From the NCBI RefSeq assembly GCF_004331415.1, contig NZ_SJOP01000026.1:1-64000 (forward strand): 64,000 nt of DNA, read 5' to 3'. Position numbers and translations under genes: made by a program. The stretch comes from Kosakonia quasisacchari (lineage in GTDB: Bacteria; Pseudomonadota; Gammaproteobacteria; Enterobacterales; Enterobacteriaceae). This document shows, in pieces, positions 34,026 to 42,620 of the stretch. The first letter of the stretch is position 1, and every line of letters starts with the position of its first letter. The notes beneath the pieces are model-generated. The model did no database searches. It worked only from the letters and a program-made list of their open reading frames with translations, and had not been told where the DNA came from.

Positions 34026-34599
34026 CAGTCAGCGTCGTGGGCGTGAGTCGGTGTTGAGAAAAAGCGATATCGGTGAGATCGCCCTGTTTATCATTCAGGC
34101 GGATGCTGTCGAGATAGTGATCTCCGGCCAGGTCGATGGAGGTGAATATTTTATCCAGCGGCGTGGTGATTGGGGTCAACTTCAGGGTCCAGCGGCCTTT
34201 TCCTGCATCGTTAAAGTCAATGCGGAAGTTCTGTTCCAGCACGGCGCGATCGGCCTGAAACAGTGCGCGCAGAAGATGGTTAAACTGGAACATTTGCGGG
34301 TTGTTTTGCGCAGTGATCACCTGGGGTGGCTGACCGTTAATGATTTGCACCATCCGCGAGTCATCAAGCATTAGCATCATTGGGAAAGGCGCGGTCTGAT
34401 CCCACAACAATCCCTGCTCACGGGCGATAAGCATTTCGCCCTGCGATCGCAGTGGCTGCGGCAGGTCTTTAATGGTGCGAGTCTGGGTGAAATGTGCACG
34501 TACCACCGGTTGTTGGGTGAAGCGCTGCTGTAATTCCTCCAACGTCACCGCATTGACGAAGGGGGCGAACAGTAGGACCAGCAGAGGCCAATATTTCAT
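33994..34599 (-). CDS. apeL: LolA-like periplasmic lipid carrier ApeL
   Basis: 201 residues. Short signal peptide (MKYWPLLVLLFAPFVNA), then a LolA-type sequence: LEELQQRFTQQPVVRAHFTQ, GLLWDQTAPFPMMLMLDDSR and DKIFTSIDLAGDHYLDSIRL. It probably carries the APE lipid across the periplasm between ApeM and the outer membrane; inferred. ATGA overlap with apeK. Confidence 0.9.
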   Translation of the reverse strand: MKYWPLLVLLFAPFVNAVTLEELQQRFTQQPVVRAHFTQTRTIKDLPQPLRSQGEMLIAREQGLLWDQTAPFPMMLMLDDSRMVQIINGQPPQVITAQNNPQMFQFNHLLRALFQADRAVLEQNFRIDFNDAGKGRWTLKLTPITTPLDKIFTSIDLAGDHYLDSIRLNDKQGDLTDIAFSQHRLTPTTLTDDERQRFTTH

Positions 34600-35018
34600 G
34601 GTGTGACCCCCATACGTTCAAACAGAATGGCTGGGCTGACGAAGCACATCTCCCGGCTTTTCTCCTCTACCGCCACCTGAATGGTGTACCCGGTGGTGGT
34701 ACGTTTGCCGCTGGCAGCGTCGATGATTTCATACGCGATTTTCAGCCGGTTTTCGAACTCTTCGATTCGGGCGCGTACGCGGAAGTGCTGTTCAAATATC
34801 AGTACATCGCGGTATTTCACCCGCGTATCCACGACCGGCCACAAATAACCCGACGTTTTCATCTGGCGGTAGCCGTAATCAAACTGATTCAGTAGCGCCT
34901 CACGCGCTATCTCAAAGTAGCGAAAATAGTTGCCGTGCCAGACAACGCCCATCATATCGACGTCGTGAAAGGGAACGCTTAGCGCAACCTCGGCTGTAAA
35001 ACGGGGATCGTTTAACAC
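34596..35018 (-). CDS. apeK: Thioesterase ApeK (4HBT family)
   Basis: 140 residues. 4-hydroxybenzoyl-CoA thioesterase-type hotdog protein with the family block VPFHDVDMMGVVWHGNYFRY and Asp in the first loop as catalytic residue. It may release aryl polyene chains or proofread the carrier proteins. Starts 3 bases after apeJ. Confidence 0.9.
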   Translation of the reverse strand: MLNDPRFTAEVALSVPFHDVDMMGVVWHGNYFRYFEIAREALLNQFDYGYRQMKTSGYLWPVVDTRVKYRDVLIFEQHFRVRARIEEFENRLKIAYEIIDAASGKRTTTGYTIQVAVEEKSREMCFVSPAILFERMGVTP

Positions 35019-35021
35019 CTG

Positions 35022-36725
35022 TTACTCCTTATCCGTGGCTTGCGGTGCGTGGTCAGGCAACCGCCAGAAATCAAAAAAGTTAAACCAGTCGAGTGGTGAT
35101 TGCAGTGCGTAGTGTTCAAGGCGTGCAGCGTAGTTGTCGACAGCCGCTTGCAGCGATGCTTGTCGGTTTGCGCGAGGCATGGGCAGCGGATCGGCAAAAT
35201 GTTCGCAATGCAGGCGCAATTTGCCGTTTTGACGCAAGGCAAACATTAACAGCACCGGGCAGCGCAGCGCCGCTGCCAGAATAAATGGCCCTTGCGGGAA
35301 GGGGGCGGCGTGGCCCATAAACGTGCTCCAGCACACCCGCCAGTCGCCGCCGCGCTGTGGGTTAACCGCAATACGATCGCCGACAATGGCCACCCATTCG
35401 CCCCGATCGAGCTTATCTTTCAGCAGCATGGCGGTATCCGGGCCAATATGTGTTACCGGGATAAGGTGTACTCCGGCTTCGGGAGCCATCTCTTGCATGA
35501 TCTGTTTAAAACGCTGTGCATTTTCATGAAACACCAGCGCATTGATCACTTTGCTGTTATGTAATTGCGCCAGCGCGCGGCAGGCTTCAACATCGCCAAG
35601 ATGTGATGCCAGCAAGAGCTTGCCGTTGTTATCGTCCAGCCCCATCGCGACTTCAGCGCCGGGTGCGAATTCAACGTCATGGCCTAACTGGAGTTCGCCG
35701 CGCCAGCCTGCCACTTTATCCAGCATGGCTTCGGCAAAACGCAGAAAGTGGCGATAGCTACTGAGCTTTGCTGGTGACGGCAGTCCGCGCAGCGCCTGGC
35801 TGGTGCGCACACGCGCCAGCCAGAGCTGAGATGCCCGCCGCGCGTTACCGGCGCTAAGCCAGTAGACGGCGACAACAGGATAGAGCAGCAGCGAGAATGC
35901 TCGGCGTCCAAGCACTCTCCAGACCAGTAACATAAAGCGCATACCCCATAATCCCTTCCTCTCGTGCTGCTGCGCCCAGTGCGTATCAGCGCGGCGAAAC
36001 AGCAGGGAAGGAATGCGCGGCAGCATGCCGAAGAATAAGCGGGTATGCATCAGCGAGATGCGAACATTGTCTTTCAGCGCATCAAAGTGAGAAAGACCGT
36101 CCTGCGGATACGTTACGCGTGTCGGGACAAAGTAGCTGGGAGTTCCCTGCCAGTAGAGGCGAACCATCACTTCTGTGTCGAAATCCATACGCTTACCCAG
36201 CGTGACACGTTCAGCAAGCCGTAGCGTGGAGGTGATGGGGTAGACGCGAAAACCGCACATGCTGTCTTTCAGTTGCAAAGACAATGTTTCTATCCACACC
36301 CATACGTGAGTGACCCAGCGGCCATATCGCCGCGAACGGGGAATGGAGTCATCATAAACAGGCTGGCCTGAAATCAGCGCCTGCGGATGTTGCCTCGCCA
36401 GATCCAGTAATTTGGGAATATCTTCGATGGCATGCTGCCCGTCAGCATCGACCTGCACGGCGTGCGTAAAACCCGCGCGGGAGGCATTTTGCAAACCCTC
36501 GATCACCGCCTCGCCTTTACCGACGTTTTGCGTAAGCCGCGTCAGGGTAAGTGTTTCATTTCCTGCGGCCAGTGTTTCCAGCACCCGGCGCGTTGCCTCA
36601 TCACTGCCATCATCAACGATAAAACAATGCAGGCCTGTCGGTTGCAGGCGTTCAACCACGCGCGGCATCATTGCGCCGTGGTTATAGCAAGGAATGACCA
36701 CGCAAGGATTAAAGGTTACTGACAT
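35022..36725 (-). CDS. apeJ: Glycosyltransferase-acyltransferase fusion ApeJ
   Basis: 567 residues with two domains. Residues ~1-240 form a family 2 glycosyltransferase (CVVIPCYNHGAMMPRVVERL, FIVDDGSDEATRR, AVQVDADGQHAIEDIPKLL). Residues ~290-550 form a lysophospholipid/LpxL-type acyltransferase with the HxxxxE motif in LASHLGDVEACRAL. The fusion is characteristic of APE clusters and is thought to build the lipid anchor for the polyene. Overlaps apeI by 10 bases. Confidence 0.92.
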   Translation of the reverse strand: MSVTFNPCVVIPCYNHGAMMPRVVERLQPTGLHCFIVDDGSDEATRRVLETLAAGNETLTLTRLTQNVGKGEAVIEGLQNASRAGFTHAVQVDADGQHAIEDIPKLLDLARQHPQALISGQPVYDDSIPRSRRYGRWVTHVWVWIETLSLQLKDSMCGFRVYPITSTLRLAERVTLGKRMDFDTEVMVRLYWQGTPSYFVPTRVTYPQDGLSHFDALKDNVRISLMHTRLFFGMLPRIPSLLFRRADTHWAQQHERKGLWGMRFMLLVWRVLGRRAFSLLLYPVVAVYWLSAGNARRASQLWLARVRTSQALRGLPSPAKLSSYRHFLRFAEAMLDKVAGWRGELQLGHDVEFAPGAEVAMGLDDNNGKLLLASHLGDVEACRALAQLHNSKVINALVFHENAQRFKQIMQEMAPEAGVHLIPVTHIGPDTAMLLKDKLDRGEWVAIVGDRIAVNPQRGGDWRVCWSTFMGHAAPFPQGPFILAAALRCPVLLMFALRQNGKLRLHCEHFADPLPMPRANRQASLQAAVDNYAARLEHYALQSPLDWFNFFDFWRLPDHAPQATDKE

Positions 36726-37069
36726 AGGCGAATTTTCCCGCTGCTACAGGTATGGCGTTCTTCGCCCTCATGGCGCAGGTAGCTGAAATTCAGTTGCTGC
36801 TTCTGTTCCTGCCAGTCGAGTTGCAACGTAACTCTGTTTCCCGGCAGCAATGGGGCCTGGAATTTAACGTTTTGAATGCTGTGGAAGCGGTAGCCGGGGA
36901 CGAGTATTAACGTGGCGTAATGCATCACCCAGTCAAGCTGCGCTACGCCCGGCAACAACGGCTGAACCGCGAAATGTCCGCGGAACCAGAACAGGTCCGT
37001 CTCCAGTTGGATATCGATTTCAGCGTGTGTCGGTGACACCAGACGGTGTGCAATTTCATGAGGTTTCAT
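36716..37069 (-). CDS. apeI: Aryl polyene dehydratase ApeI (FabZ-like)
   Basis: 117 residues from ATG 37069 (MKPHEIAHRLVSPTHAEIDI), with AGGAG 7 bases upstream; the longer frame overlaps apeH. FabA/FabZ-type hotdog protein with the catalytic His in FRGHFAVQPLLPGVAQLDW. It removes water from the 3-hydroxyacyl chain to create each double bond, together with ApeP in known systems. Overlaps the apeH stop by 14 bases. Confidence 0.9.
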   Translation of the reverse strand: MKPHEIAHRLVSPTHAEIDIQLETDLFWFRGHFAVQPLLPGVAQLDWVMHYATLILVPGYRFHSIQNVKFQAPLLPGNRVTLQLDWQEQKQQLNFSYLRHEGEERHTCSSGKIRLCQ

Positions 37070-38414
37070 GAAAAAACTCCTGTAGTTGAGCATAAACACG
37101 CTTGTTCATACTGTTGACGGGGATTTCTTCCAGGATGCGCCAGTAACGCGGCACCGCCACTGGCTCCAGCCAGGGAATTAGCGCTCTTCGCCAGGCAAGC
37201 TCCATTGCTTTGTTGTCACAATTAAGCCACTGACGGCGTGCCTCTTCTTCCAGCACCAACAGCACGCCGACCCCCTGGCGCCCGCCACGGGAGACAGGGA
37301 GAGCCGCCGCATCCCGAATGCCCTCCAGCGCCAGCACGCGTTTTTCAATTTCGCTGAGCGAGATGCGCTTCTCCTCGATTTTAACGACGCGGCCCCGACG
37401 CCCGGCGATGTGGAATGTCCCGCCGTTATCGAAGATCAGGTTATCATCAAGCAACAGGCCTTCCGGTTCAGGAATAATCGGCGAATATGCGCGAAATGCG
37501 CCACCTTCCGGCACTATCGAAACCCCCGGAAAAGGTTTCCACGGGATGCTATCTTGCTGGCGATGCCGCCAGGCCAGAATGCCTGTTTCGGTACTGCCGT
37601 ATATTTCATCCGGTTGAACACCGCACCAGGCGGCGGTTCCCTGTACATCTGACCACGGCAGCATACCGCCAGCCGAGAGAATGATTGCCATCGGCGGCGG
37701 TGTGAGCCGGGGATCAAGGCGTTTTAGGAAAGCGGGACTGCTGATAAACGCATAGTGATGATGGCTTTCCAGCGCAGCCAGTTGCTCTGCGTAATAGAGC
37801 ATTGCAGCATGAAGTGGCAGCCCAAGCGACATTGGCAGAAAGATGCGGAAGGTTAGCCCGTATAAATGTTGCGGCACGACCGAAGCTACGACGCGACAGC
37901 CCGCCAGTTGGTCACTAAAACGCGCGGCGAGAAGCGTTGCTTCGCGATCGAGACAGGCGATCGGTTTGACAACCCGGCGCGGCTGCCCGGTCGAACCGGA
38001 GGTAAACAGTTCGATAAACGCCCCTTCGCGAAGGGGCGGAAACACGGGATCTTTCGCGGCGCGTGGCGCGCTCGCCTTTACTACACAATGTGGGCCTTCC
38101 CAGCATAAGGGCTGATCGCTGAGTACTCCTTGAAAGAGCGTTTTTTGCTCGGCCAGCAATGTTTCTCGGCAGTGTCCTGGAATAACGGGTGTTTTCCCGG
38201 CATGCAGCGTGGCCAGCAGCGCAACGATAAAAAGATAGCTGTTTTCAAAGCACAGCGCCCAGCGTTCATCGTCCTGCGTCTGTAGCCATGCCATAAGCTG
38301 AGCGACATCGCTGCGCAGGTCTTCCAGCGTCCACGTCCGAACGCCAAGCCAGGCGATGGGAGTATCATTGGCCCGCGAATGGCTTAGCCAGTCGGCGAAA
38401 GGAAGGGTTTTCAT
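37056..38414 (-). CDS. apeH: Acyl/aryl-ACP ligase ApeH (AMP-forming)
   Basis: 452 residues from ATG 38414, which overlaps the apeG stop (ATGA). ANL-superfamily adenylating enzyme: phosphate loop FIELFTSGSTGQPRRVVKP, EIYGSTETGILAWRH, FHIAGRRGRVVKIEEKRISL and the C-terminal catalytic Lys near VPRYWRILEEIPVNSMNKRV. In aryl polyene biosynthesis it activates the aryl starter (a 4-hydroxybenzoate-type acid) and loads it onto a carrier protein. Confidence 0.92.
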   Translation of the reverse strand: MKTLPFADWLSHSRANDTPIAWLGVRTWTLEDLRSDVAQLMAWLQTQDDERWALCFENSYLFIVALLATLHAGKTPVIPGHCRETLLAEQKTLFQGVLSDQPLCWEGPHCVVKASAPRAAKDPVFPPLREGAFIELFTSGSTGQPRRVVKPIACLDREATLLAARFSDQLAGCRVVASVVPQHLYGLTFRIFLPMSLGLPLHAAMLYYAEQLAALESHHHYAFISSPAFLKRLDPRLTPPPMAIILSAGGMLPWSDVQGTAAWCGVQPDEIYGSTETGILAWRHRQQDSIPWKPFPGVSIVPEGGAFRAYSPIIPEPEGLLLDDNLIFDNGGTFHIAGRRGRVVKIEEKRISLSEIEKRVLALEGIRDAAALPVSRGGRQGVGVLLVLEEEARRQWLNCDNKAMELAWRRALIPWLEPVAVPRYWRILEEIPVNSMNKRVYAQLQEFFHETS

Positions 38415-38992
38415 TGCATCTCTCGTTTTATCAGCTGGCGGCGTATCAGCCATTCACCTGCCATTAACAAACCCATCAGCAGGTAGGAGATCATGCCATT
38501 CCAGAGCGTCCACAGACGCATATCGCCATACAGCGCTGTAAATAGCGCGATCCCGCCATTCAATACGAAAAAAACACACCAGATTTGCGTCACGCGGCGG
38601 GTATAGCGTACGGCTTCCTTAGGAAGATCGGGGGTGCGCAGGCGAGCCAGACGCTCAACCAGCGGCATTGCGCTCCACAGTGAACTGCCAAATACCAGTA
38701 ACATGATGAAACTGACGGCGACCGGGTAATAGAGCAGGAGTTGATGCGTTTTCAACAGCCAGCTTGCCGCGCACAGCGCGATACCGGTCAGGGCAACGCT
38801 GCGCGTGACAAAGCGCATCGGCGCAAGCCCCTGACGGGCTCGCCGCAAACGGAAAAGCAACATGACGGCCATCAAAGGGAGCAGCCAGTGCAGAATGTTA
38901 TGCGCAAGGCCGAACCCGATCACAAAAGGCCAACAGAGCATCAATAACGCGGCGAGCAGTTTCAGGCCCATTTCCAGGCGAGGTCCGTACAC
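38411..38992 (-). CDS. apeG: Aryl polyene cluster membrane protein ApeG (COG4648)
   Basis: 193 residues, five or six membrane helices (GLKLLAALLMLCWPFVIGFG, SVALTGIALCAASWLLKTHQ, IWCVFFVLNGGIALFTALYG). COG4648 proteins occur in most APE clusters; function unknown. The frame starts with GTG at 38992, six bases after the apeF stop; an ATG 6 codons later (38974) is an alternative. Confidence 0.85.
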   Translation of the reverse strand: MYGPRLEMGLKLLAALLMLCWPFVIGFGLAHNILHWLLPLMAVMLLFRLRRARQGLAPMRFVTRSVALTGIALCAASWLLKTHQLLLYYPVAVSFIMLLVFGSSLWSAMPLVERLARLRTPDLPKEAVRYTRRVTQIWCVFFVLNGGIALFTALYGDMRLWTLWNGMISYLLMGLLMAGEWLIRRQLIKREMQ

Positions 38993-38998
38993 GGTGGC

Positions 38999-39250
38999 TT
39001 ATTCTTCCCGCAGCAGATGCTCTACCGCATCGACAACATCCTGTACGGTGCGCACTGCTTTAAACTCTTCTGGTTTGATTTTCTTACCGGTCTTTTTCTG
39101 AAGATGCACAATCATGTCGACAGCATCAATGCTGTCGAGCTCCAGATCTTCGTACAGGCGAGATTCGGGAGTAATATCCTGCGGATCGATTTCAAAAAGT
39201 TTGATAAGAAGAGCGGAAACTTCCTGATAAATTTCGTTTTTCTCGGTCAT
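38999..39250 (-). CDS. apeF: Acyl carrier protein ApeF
   Basis: 83 residues from ATG 39250; the much longer frame from 39466 lies in apeE. Carrier protein with Ser40 in DLELDSIDAVDMIVHLQKK as the phosphopantetheine site, the target of AcpT. Lies 13 bases after apeE; the two carrier proteins are distinct in sequence, so each may serve a different step. Confidence 0.93.
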   Translation of the reverse strand: MTEKNEIYQEVSALLIKLFEIDPQDITPESRLYEDLELDSIDAVDMIVHLQKKTGKKIKPEEFKAVRTVQDVVDAVEHLLREE

Positions 39251-39263
39251 AGCGTATCCGTTT

Positions 39264-39524
39264 TTATGCGCGTTGGGCCTGAATAAAAGATGCCAGCGTG
39301 GCGACAGAATAGAAATGCTGGCGCATCTCTTCGCTTTCCGCTGAAAGCACCACCGCGTATTGATTTTTGATCGCCAGACCAAGTTCGAGCGCATCGATAG
39401 AATCCAGCCCCAACCCATCCCCGAAGAGTGCACTCTCGGTTTCGATGTCGTCGGCGCTGAGTTCATCCAGATTCAAAGTGCTGATAATAAGATTTTTAAT
39501 TTCAAGATAGAGCTGTTGCATCAT
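39264..39524 (-). CDS. apeE: Acyl carrier protein ApeE
   Basis: 86 residues. Carrier protein with Ser42 in GDGLGLDSIDALELGLAIKN as phosphopantetheine site. Two ATGs are adjacent (39524 and 39521), with AGGAACGG just upstream. In published work ApeE is a carrier of the growing aryl polyene chain. Sits 6 bases after apeD. Confidence 0.93.
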   Translation of the reverse strand: MMQQLYLEIKNLIISTLNLDELSADDIETESALFGDGLGLDSIDALELGLAIKNQYAVVLSAESEEMRQHFYSVATLASFIQAQRA

Positions 39525-39530
39525 CCGTTC

Positions 39531-40304
39531 CTAAAAAGGTGCAAAACCTGATGTTAATTGATGCAGAAGATGCCGGTTGAGCTGTCTTGCCGCCAGTGCC
39601 GGTTCTTGCGATTCCGCATCATAAAATTGTTTTATCGCCACGCGCTCCCGCACCTTAACGGTAAAGAGAGGCTTGCATGGTGGGACGTCATACCATCGGC
39701 TGTGTTTGTCCAGCAGATGTTCACTACAGTGGATAACCACGATGCGTAAATCACAACCGCAGCGCACGGCAATATTCGCCGCGCCGCGTTGCAGTGTCAT
39801 TTTTTCGCCGGGACGCGTACGCGTTCCTTCCGGGAAAATTAAAATAGTTTCGCCGTGCCGAAGGCGCTCTTCACAGGCGGAGAGCAGCGTATCCGCCTGG
39901 CTGTTGATCAAATAATCTGCCGCTCTAATCACCCCGCTAACGAAGGGGTTATTGAGCAGGGCGCCTTTGACCAGACAGTCTGTTTCGGGCATCACAGAGG
40001 CCAGCAGAACGTAATCGATCAAGGTGGGATGATTGGCAATGACCAGGCAACCGCGCTCGCCGCGCAGCGCGTCAATCCCTTCAATTCGGTAATCCAGCGC
40101 GCCAGTCAACTTTGCGGTGTTTAAAAACAGGCGAAAGCTGGCAGCAATGCTGCAGCGCGCCAACATGCGTCGCTTTGCTTTGTTACGTACCACGAGGATC
40201 AGCAGGTTAAACCACACCAGTGACAGCAACAAACCACCAATGCCGAACAGTGCAAAACACAACCCAGTCATGAGTAAACGCCATAGCCAGTTAATGCGGC
40301 TCAT
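39531..40304 (-). CDS. apeD: Lysophospholipid acyltransferase-like ApeD
   Basis: 257 residues. PlsC-type 1-acylglycerol-phosphate acyltransferase: N-terminal hydrophobic segment (FALFGIGGLLLSLVWFNLLI), catalytic HxxxxD in VIANHPTLIDYVLLAS, and ILIFPEGTRTRPGEKM. Probably attaches a chain to the lipid anchor of the APE. ATGA overlap with apeC. Confidence 0.9.
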   Translation of the reverse strand: MSRINWLWRLLMTGLCFALFGIGGLLLSLVWFNLLILVVRNKAKRRMLARCSIAASFRLFLNTAKLTGALDYRIEGIDALRGERGCLVIANHPTLIDYVLLASVMPETDCLVKGALLNNPFVSGVIRAADYLINSQADTLLSACEERLRHGETILIFPEGTRTRPGEKMTLQRGAANIAVRCGCDLRIVVIHCSEHLLDKHSRWYDVPPCKPLFTVKVRERVAIKQFYDAESQEPALAARQLNRHLLHQLTSGFAPF

Positions 40305-41023
40305 GCACGGCTCCAGCGCCAGTTGAGACGCTCGCCGGCAATGCTGAATTCAGACTCATTAAGCAGATAATGCTGCAAAAACTGCATACTTTGCGGCAAA
40401 TGGGGTTCACCGTTCCATATCGCGGATTCGCTGACGCACTGTAAGGTATCGCCCGCTTCGATAACGAGCGCAACCGCATAGGCCCAGGTGGGCATATCCG
40501 GGTGCAATCTTGGGTGATAAAACGCCGGAAGCGTGCCGTCGAAATCCACCATCAATACGCGTTTATAGCCCGCCTGTAAGAAACAGATCGCTTCACACAG
40601 CCCTTGCTGAAATGTATCGAGCCCGGCTGAAACAGAGGAGGATGCAATCGGCTGTTGCATGGCGATAGTGAGGTTACCCACCGCGGAGTTATGCACCGAC
40701 ATAGCAAAATCGGTAGGGGATATATCCTGGTCTGCCGCCAGCGCCTGAAGAATGCGATAGTTGCGTTCCAGTTCACCATGACGGCTGCTAAACACAACGG
40801 CATCCACCGTATGCTGGCGCATCAGCGTTATGCCACATTCAACAGCCAGTCGGCTGCCTGAACTGAGGCGACGCGCGGTCATCATCGGCAGCGCGGCGAG
40901 TTTCGCCTGCGCAAGTGCAGGATCAATAGCGCCACTACCCAGCGACCATTGCTGCCACTGTGTCGTTTCGCTCAGACCTGGCGCTCTGGCCAACCAATCC
41001 GTAATGTTTAGTGCAAATTTCAT
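40301..41023 (-). CDS. apeC: Aryl polyene chain-length factor ApeC (ketosynthase-like)
   Basis: 240 residues from ATG 41023. Half-size ketosynthase-like protein (ketoacyl-synt_2 type): MTARRLSSGSRLAVECGITL and DFAMSVHNSAVGNLTIAMQQ. At the place of the active-site Cys the sequence is PIASSSVSAGLDTF, so it cannot form the acyl-thioester and must be a partner subunit; in characterised systems it pairs with ApeO. It is preceded by two tandem hairpins (41055-41093). Confidence 0.9.
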   Translation of the reverse strand: MKFALNITDWLARAPGLSETTQWQQWSLGSGAIDPALAQAKLAALPMMTARRLSSGSRLAVECGITLMRQHTVDAVVFSSRHGELERNYRILQALAADQDISPTDFAMSVHNSAVGNLTIAMQQPIASSSVSAGLDTFQQGLCEAICFLQAGYKRVLMVDFDGTLPAFYHPRLHPDMPTWAYAVALVIEAGDTLQCVSESAIWNGEPHLPQSMQFLQHYLLNESEFSIAGERLNWRWSRA

Positions 41024-41054
41024 CAACGCGTATCCGCGAAAAACGGTTTTTCCA

Positions 41055-41093
41055 ATGATGCCGGTAAGGCATCATGGCGGCACAGTCGCCGCC
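41055..41093 (-). other. Two tandem hairpins between apeB and apeC
   Basis: ATGATGCC/GGCATCAT (41055-41062 and 41068-41075, 5-base loop) and GGCGGC/GCCGCC (41076-41081 and 41088-41093). Both stems are perfect and there is no T-run, so they more likely protect or separate mRNA segments than end transcription. Confidence 0.65.
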
Positions 41094-41098
41094 CTGTC

Positions 41099-42157
41099 TT
41101 ATTTTTTAAGACATATCAATAAGGTATGTCCCACCCCGAGATTATCGAGGCGTTTTTCAATGCTGAATCCGGCCATTTCCAGGTAGCGTAGAAAGTTCTC
41201 CGCGCTGTAGAAACGACTGTTACCGTTCGCCATACAGGTAAAATATAGTGACGTTGCATTCAAGCTGAAGGCAGCAGCATCAAATTTTTGGGCGTCCCAG
41301 AACAATTCCATAACACACAGTCTGGCACCCGGCTTCATGACCCCAGCTATTTTACTCAAGATGCCAACAATTTGTTCTGGAGAAAAGCAATCCAGGAATT
41401 GACTCATCCACCAAATATCCGCTTCACCAGGCAGCGGCGCTTCGCTAAGCATATCGACTGGATGAAAGTGAATCCGTGATGAGAGGCCTTCGGCATCGAC
41501 ATTTTTCTGCGCCAGTGCAATTTGTTCAGGCAAATCTAATAGGGTTACCGTGACATTTGCATCATATTTGCAGCAAGTCATCGCCCATTTTCCGGTATTG
41601 CCGCCGACATCGTACAGGCTTACAGGCTGGCTGGCGAATATATGTGGCAGAGCCGCCGTAAATGCCGCATCGGAATAATAGTGATCAAACGCGAACCAAC
41701 TATCCCGTGCCGGGTTGGGCAATTGCGATAAAGCCGGATAAATCGTTGGCCAGTCGCCAAATACACGCAACCCTGCGGGTTTGCCTTCTTTTAAGGCATC
41801 CTCCAGGAAATACAGCCCCTGGTAACAAACATCCTGCGAGAAATCCATATTGACCCGCGTCATCGGATCGTGCAGCAGGAAATGTCCTATCTTCGCGATA
41901 TAAAAACGATCTTCACTGTGGGTGATAATCCGTCCACTCAGCGCCATATCAAGCAATACGCTGGCGGCATAGGCATCAGCTTCGCAGCCTTCGACAATCT
42001 CATCGAGTGTTGCGCCCTGCTTGCCTTGCTTATCCAGGAATTCCAGCAACCCAAATTTACGCAGACAAACCGCAGTCTGAAATAACATGGGTGCAAAGGC
42101 AATACGCTGCGCTTCAGTTATCGCTTCCAGCGCGCTGAAGGGATCTTGTTCATACAT
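41099..42157 (-). CDS. apeB: SAM-dependent methyltransferase ApeB
   Basis: 352 residues from ATG 42157 (MYEQDPFSALEAITEAQRIA), with TAAGG 10 bases upstream. Class I methyltransferase of the O-methyltransferase family 2: N-terminal winged-helix dimerisation part, then the SAM site VSLYDVGGNTGKWAMTCCKY, LDLPEQIALAQK and VDMLSEAPLPGEADIWWMSQ. Members in APE clusters methylate the aryl head group; inferred. The 73 bases before it hold the hairpin 42194-42211. Confidence 0.88.
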   Translation of the reverse strand: MYEQDPFSALEAITEAQRIAFAPMLFQTAVCLRKFGLLEFLDKQGKQGATLDEIVEGCEADAYAASVLLDMALSGRIITHSEDRFYIAKIGHFLLHDPMTRVNMDFSQDVCYQGLYFLEDALKEGKPAGLRVFGDWPTIYPALSQLPNPARDSWFAFDHYYSDAAFTAALPHIFASQPVSLYDVGGNTGKWAMTCCKYDANVTVTLLDLPEQIALAQKNVDAEGLSSRIHFHPVDMLSEAPLPGEADIWWMSQFLDCFSPEQIVGILSKIAGVMKPGARLCVMELFWDAQKFDAAAFSLNATSLYFTCMANGNSRFYSAENFLRYLEMAGFSIEKRLDNLGVGHTLLICLKK

Positions 42158-42193
42158 GGTGTGCACAACCTTAATTAAGAGCACATTGATTAT

Positions 42194-42211
42194 CGGACCG
42201 TTCCCGGTCCG
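42194..42211 (-). other. Hairpin between apeA and apeB
   Basis: CGGACCG-TTCC-CGGTCCG, perfect 7-bp stem with a 4-base loop, in the 73-base gap between apeA and apeB. No T-run follows on the minus strand, so it may set relative expression rather than terminate. Confidence 0.6.
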
Positions 42212-42230
42212 ACTTTAGGCCGGATGACAA

Positions 42231-42620
42231 TTAAAGCGCAGCACCTGATGCTAAATTCAGCTGAATATCTTTGTCGAGGTTGTTAACCCAGCGGTTGTAA
42301 TTCTTATGAATTTTACCGTCTGAGGCTTTCAGATTCATACTGTTTTCATAGTTAATTGAATAGCTATTTGCAGAATAGTTAATACGAATTTCTGCAGTAT
42401 GATCGCGGCTTTGCATGCGACCTTTGATCACGCCCGGGCCTGCATCAGTCATGATCCACTGGCGTTGTTGGCCGGCTTTCAGAATGGCAGCACGTACCTG
42501 CGCCTGAGAATGGCCTGCACTGACCGGGGTGTTAATATTATGAATACTGGTAGTACGCGCGCAACCCGTCAGCGCACCTACGACAGCAATCGCAGTCAGT
42601 AACTGAACAATCTTTTTCAT
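42231..42620 (-). CDS. apeA: Lipoprotein ApeA, first gene of the aryl polyene cluster
   Basis: 129 residues with lipoprotein signal MKKIVQLLTAIAVVGALTGC (lipobox LTGC). The mature part (residues 40-120) has RAAILKAGQQRQWIMTDAGP and EIRINYSANSYSINYENSMN, giving a small soluble periplasmic domain. Ribosome-binding site GGAG 7 bases upstream. Homologues lead the APE operon in E. coli CFT073-type clusters; function unknown. Confidence 0.85.
   Translation of the reverse strand: MKKIVQLLTAIAVVGALTGCARTTSIHNINTPVSAGHSQAQVRAAILKAGQQRQWIMTDAGPGVIKGRMQSRDHTAEIRINYSANSYSINYENSMNLKASDGKIHKNYNRWVNNLDKDIQLNLASGAAL

Noticed and set aside
39251..39466. N-terminal extension of the apeF frame
   Set aside because: Lies wholly within apeE; ATG 39250 gives a normal carrier protein.
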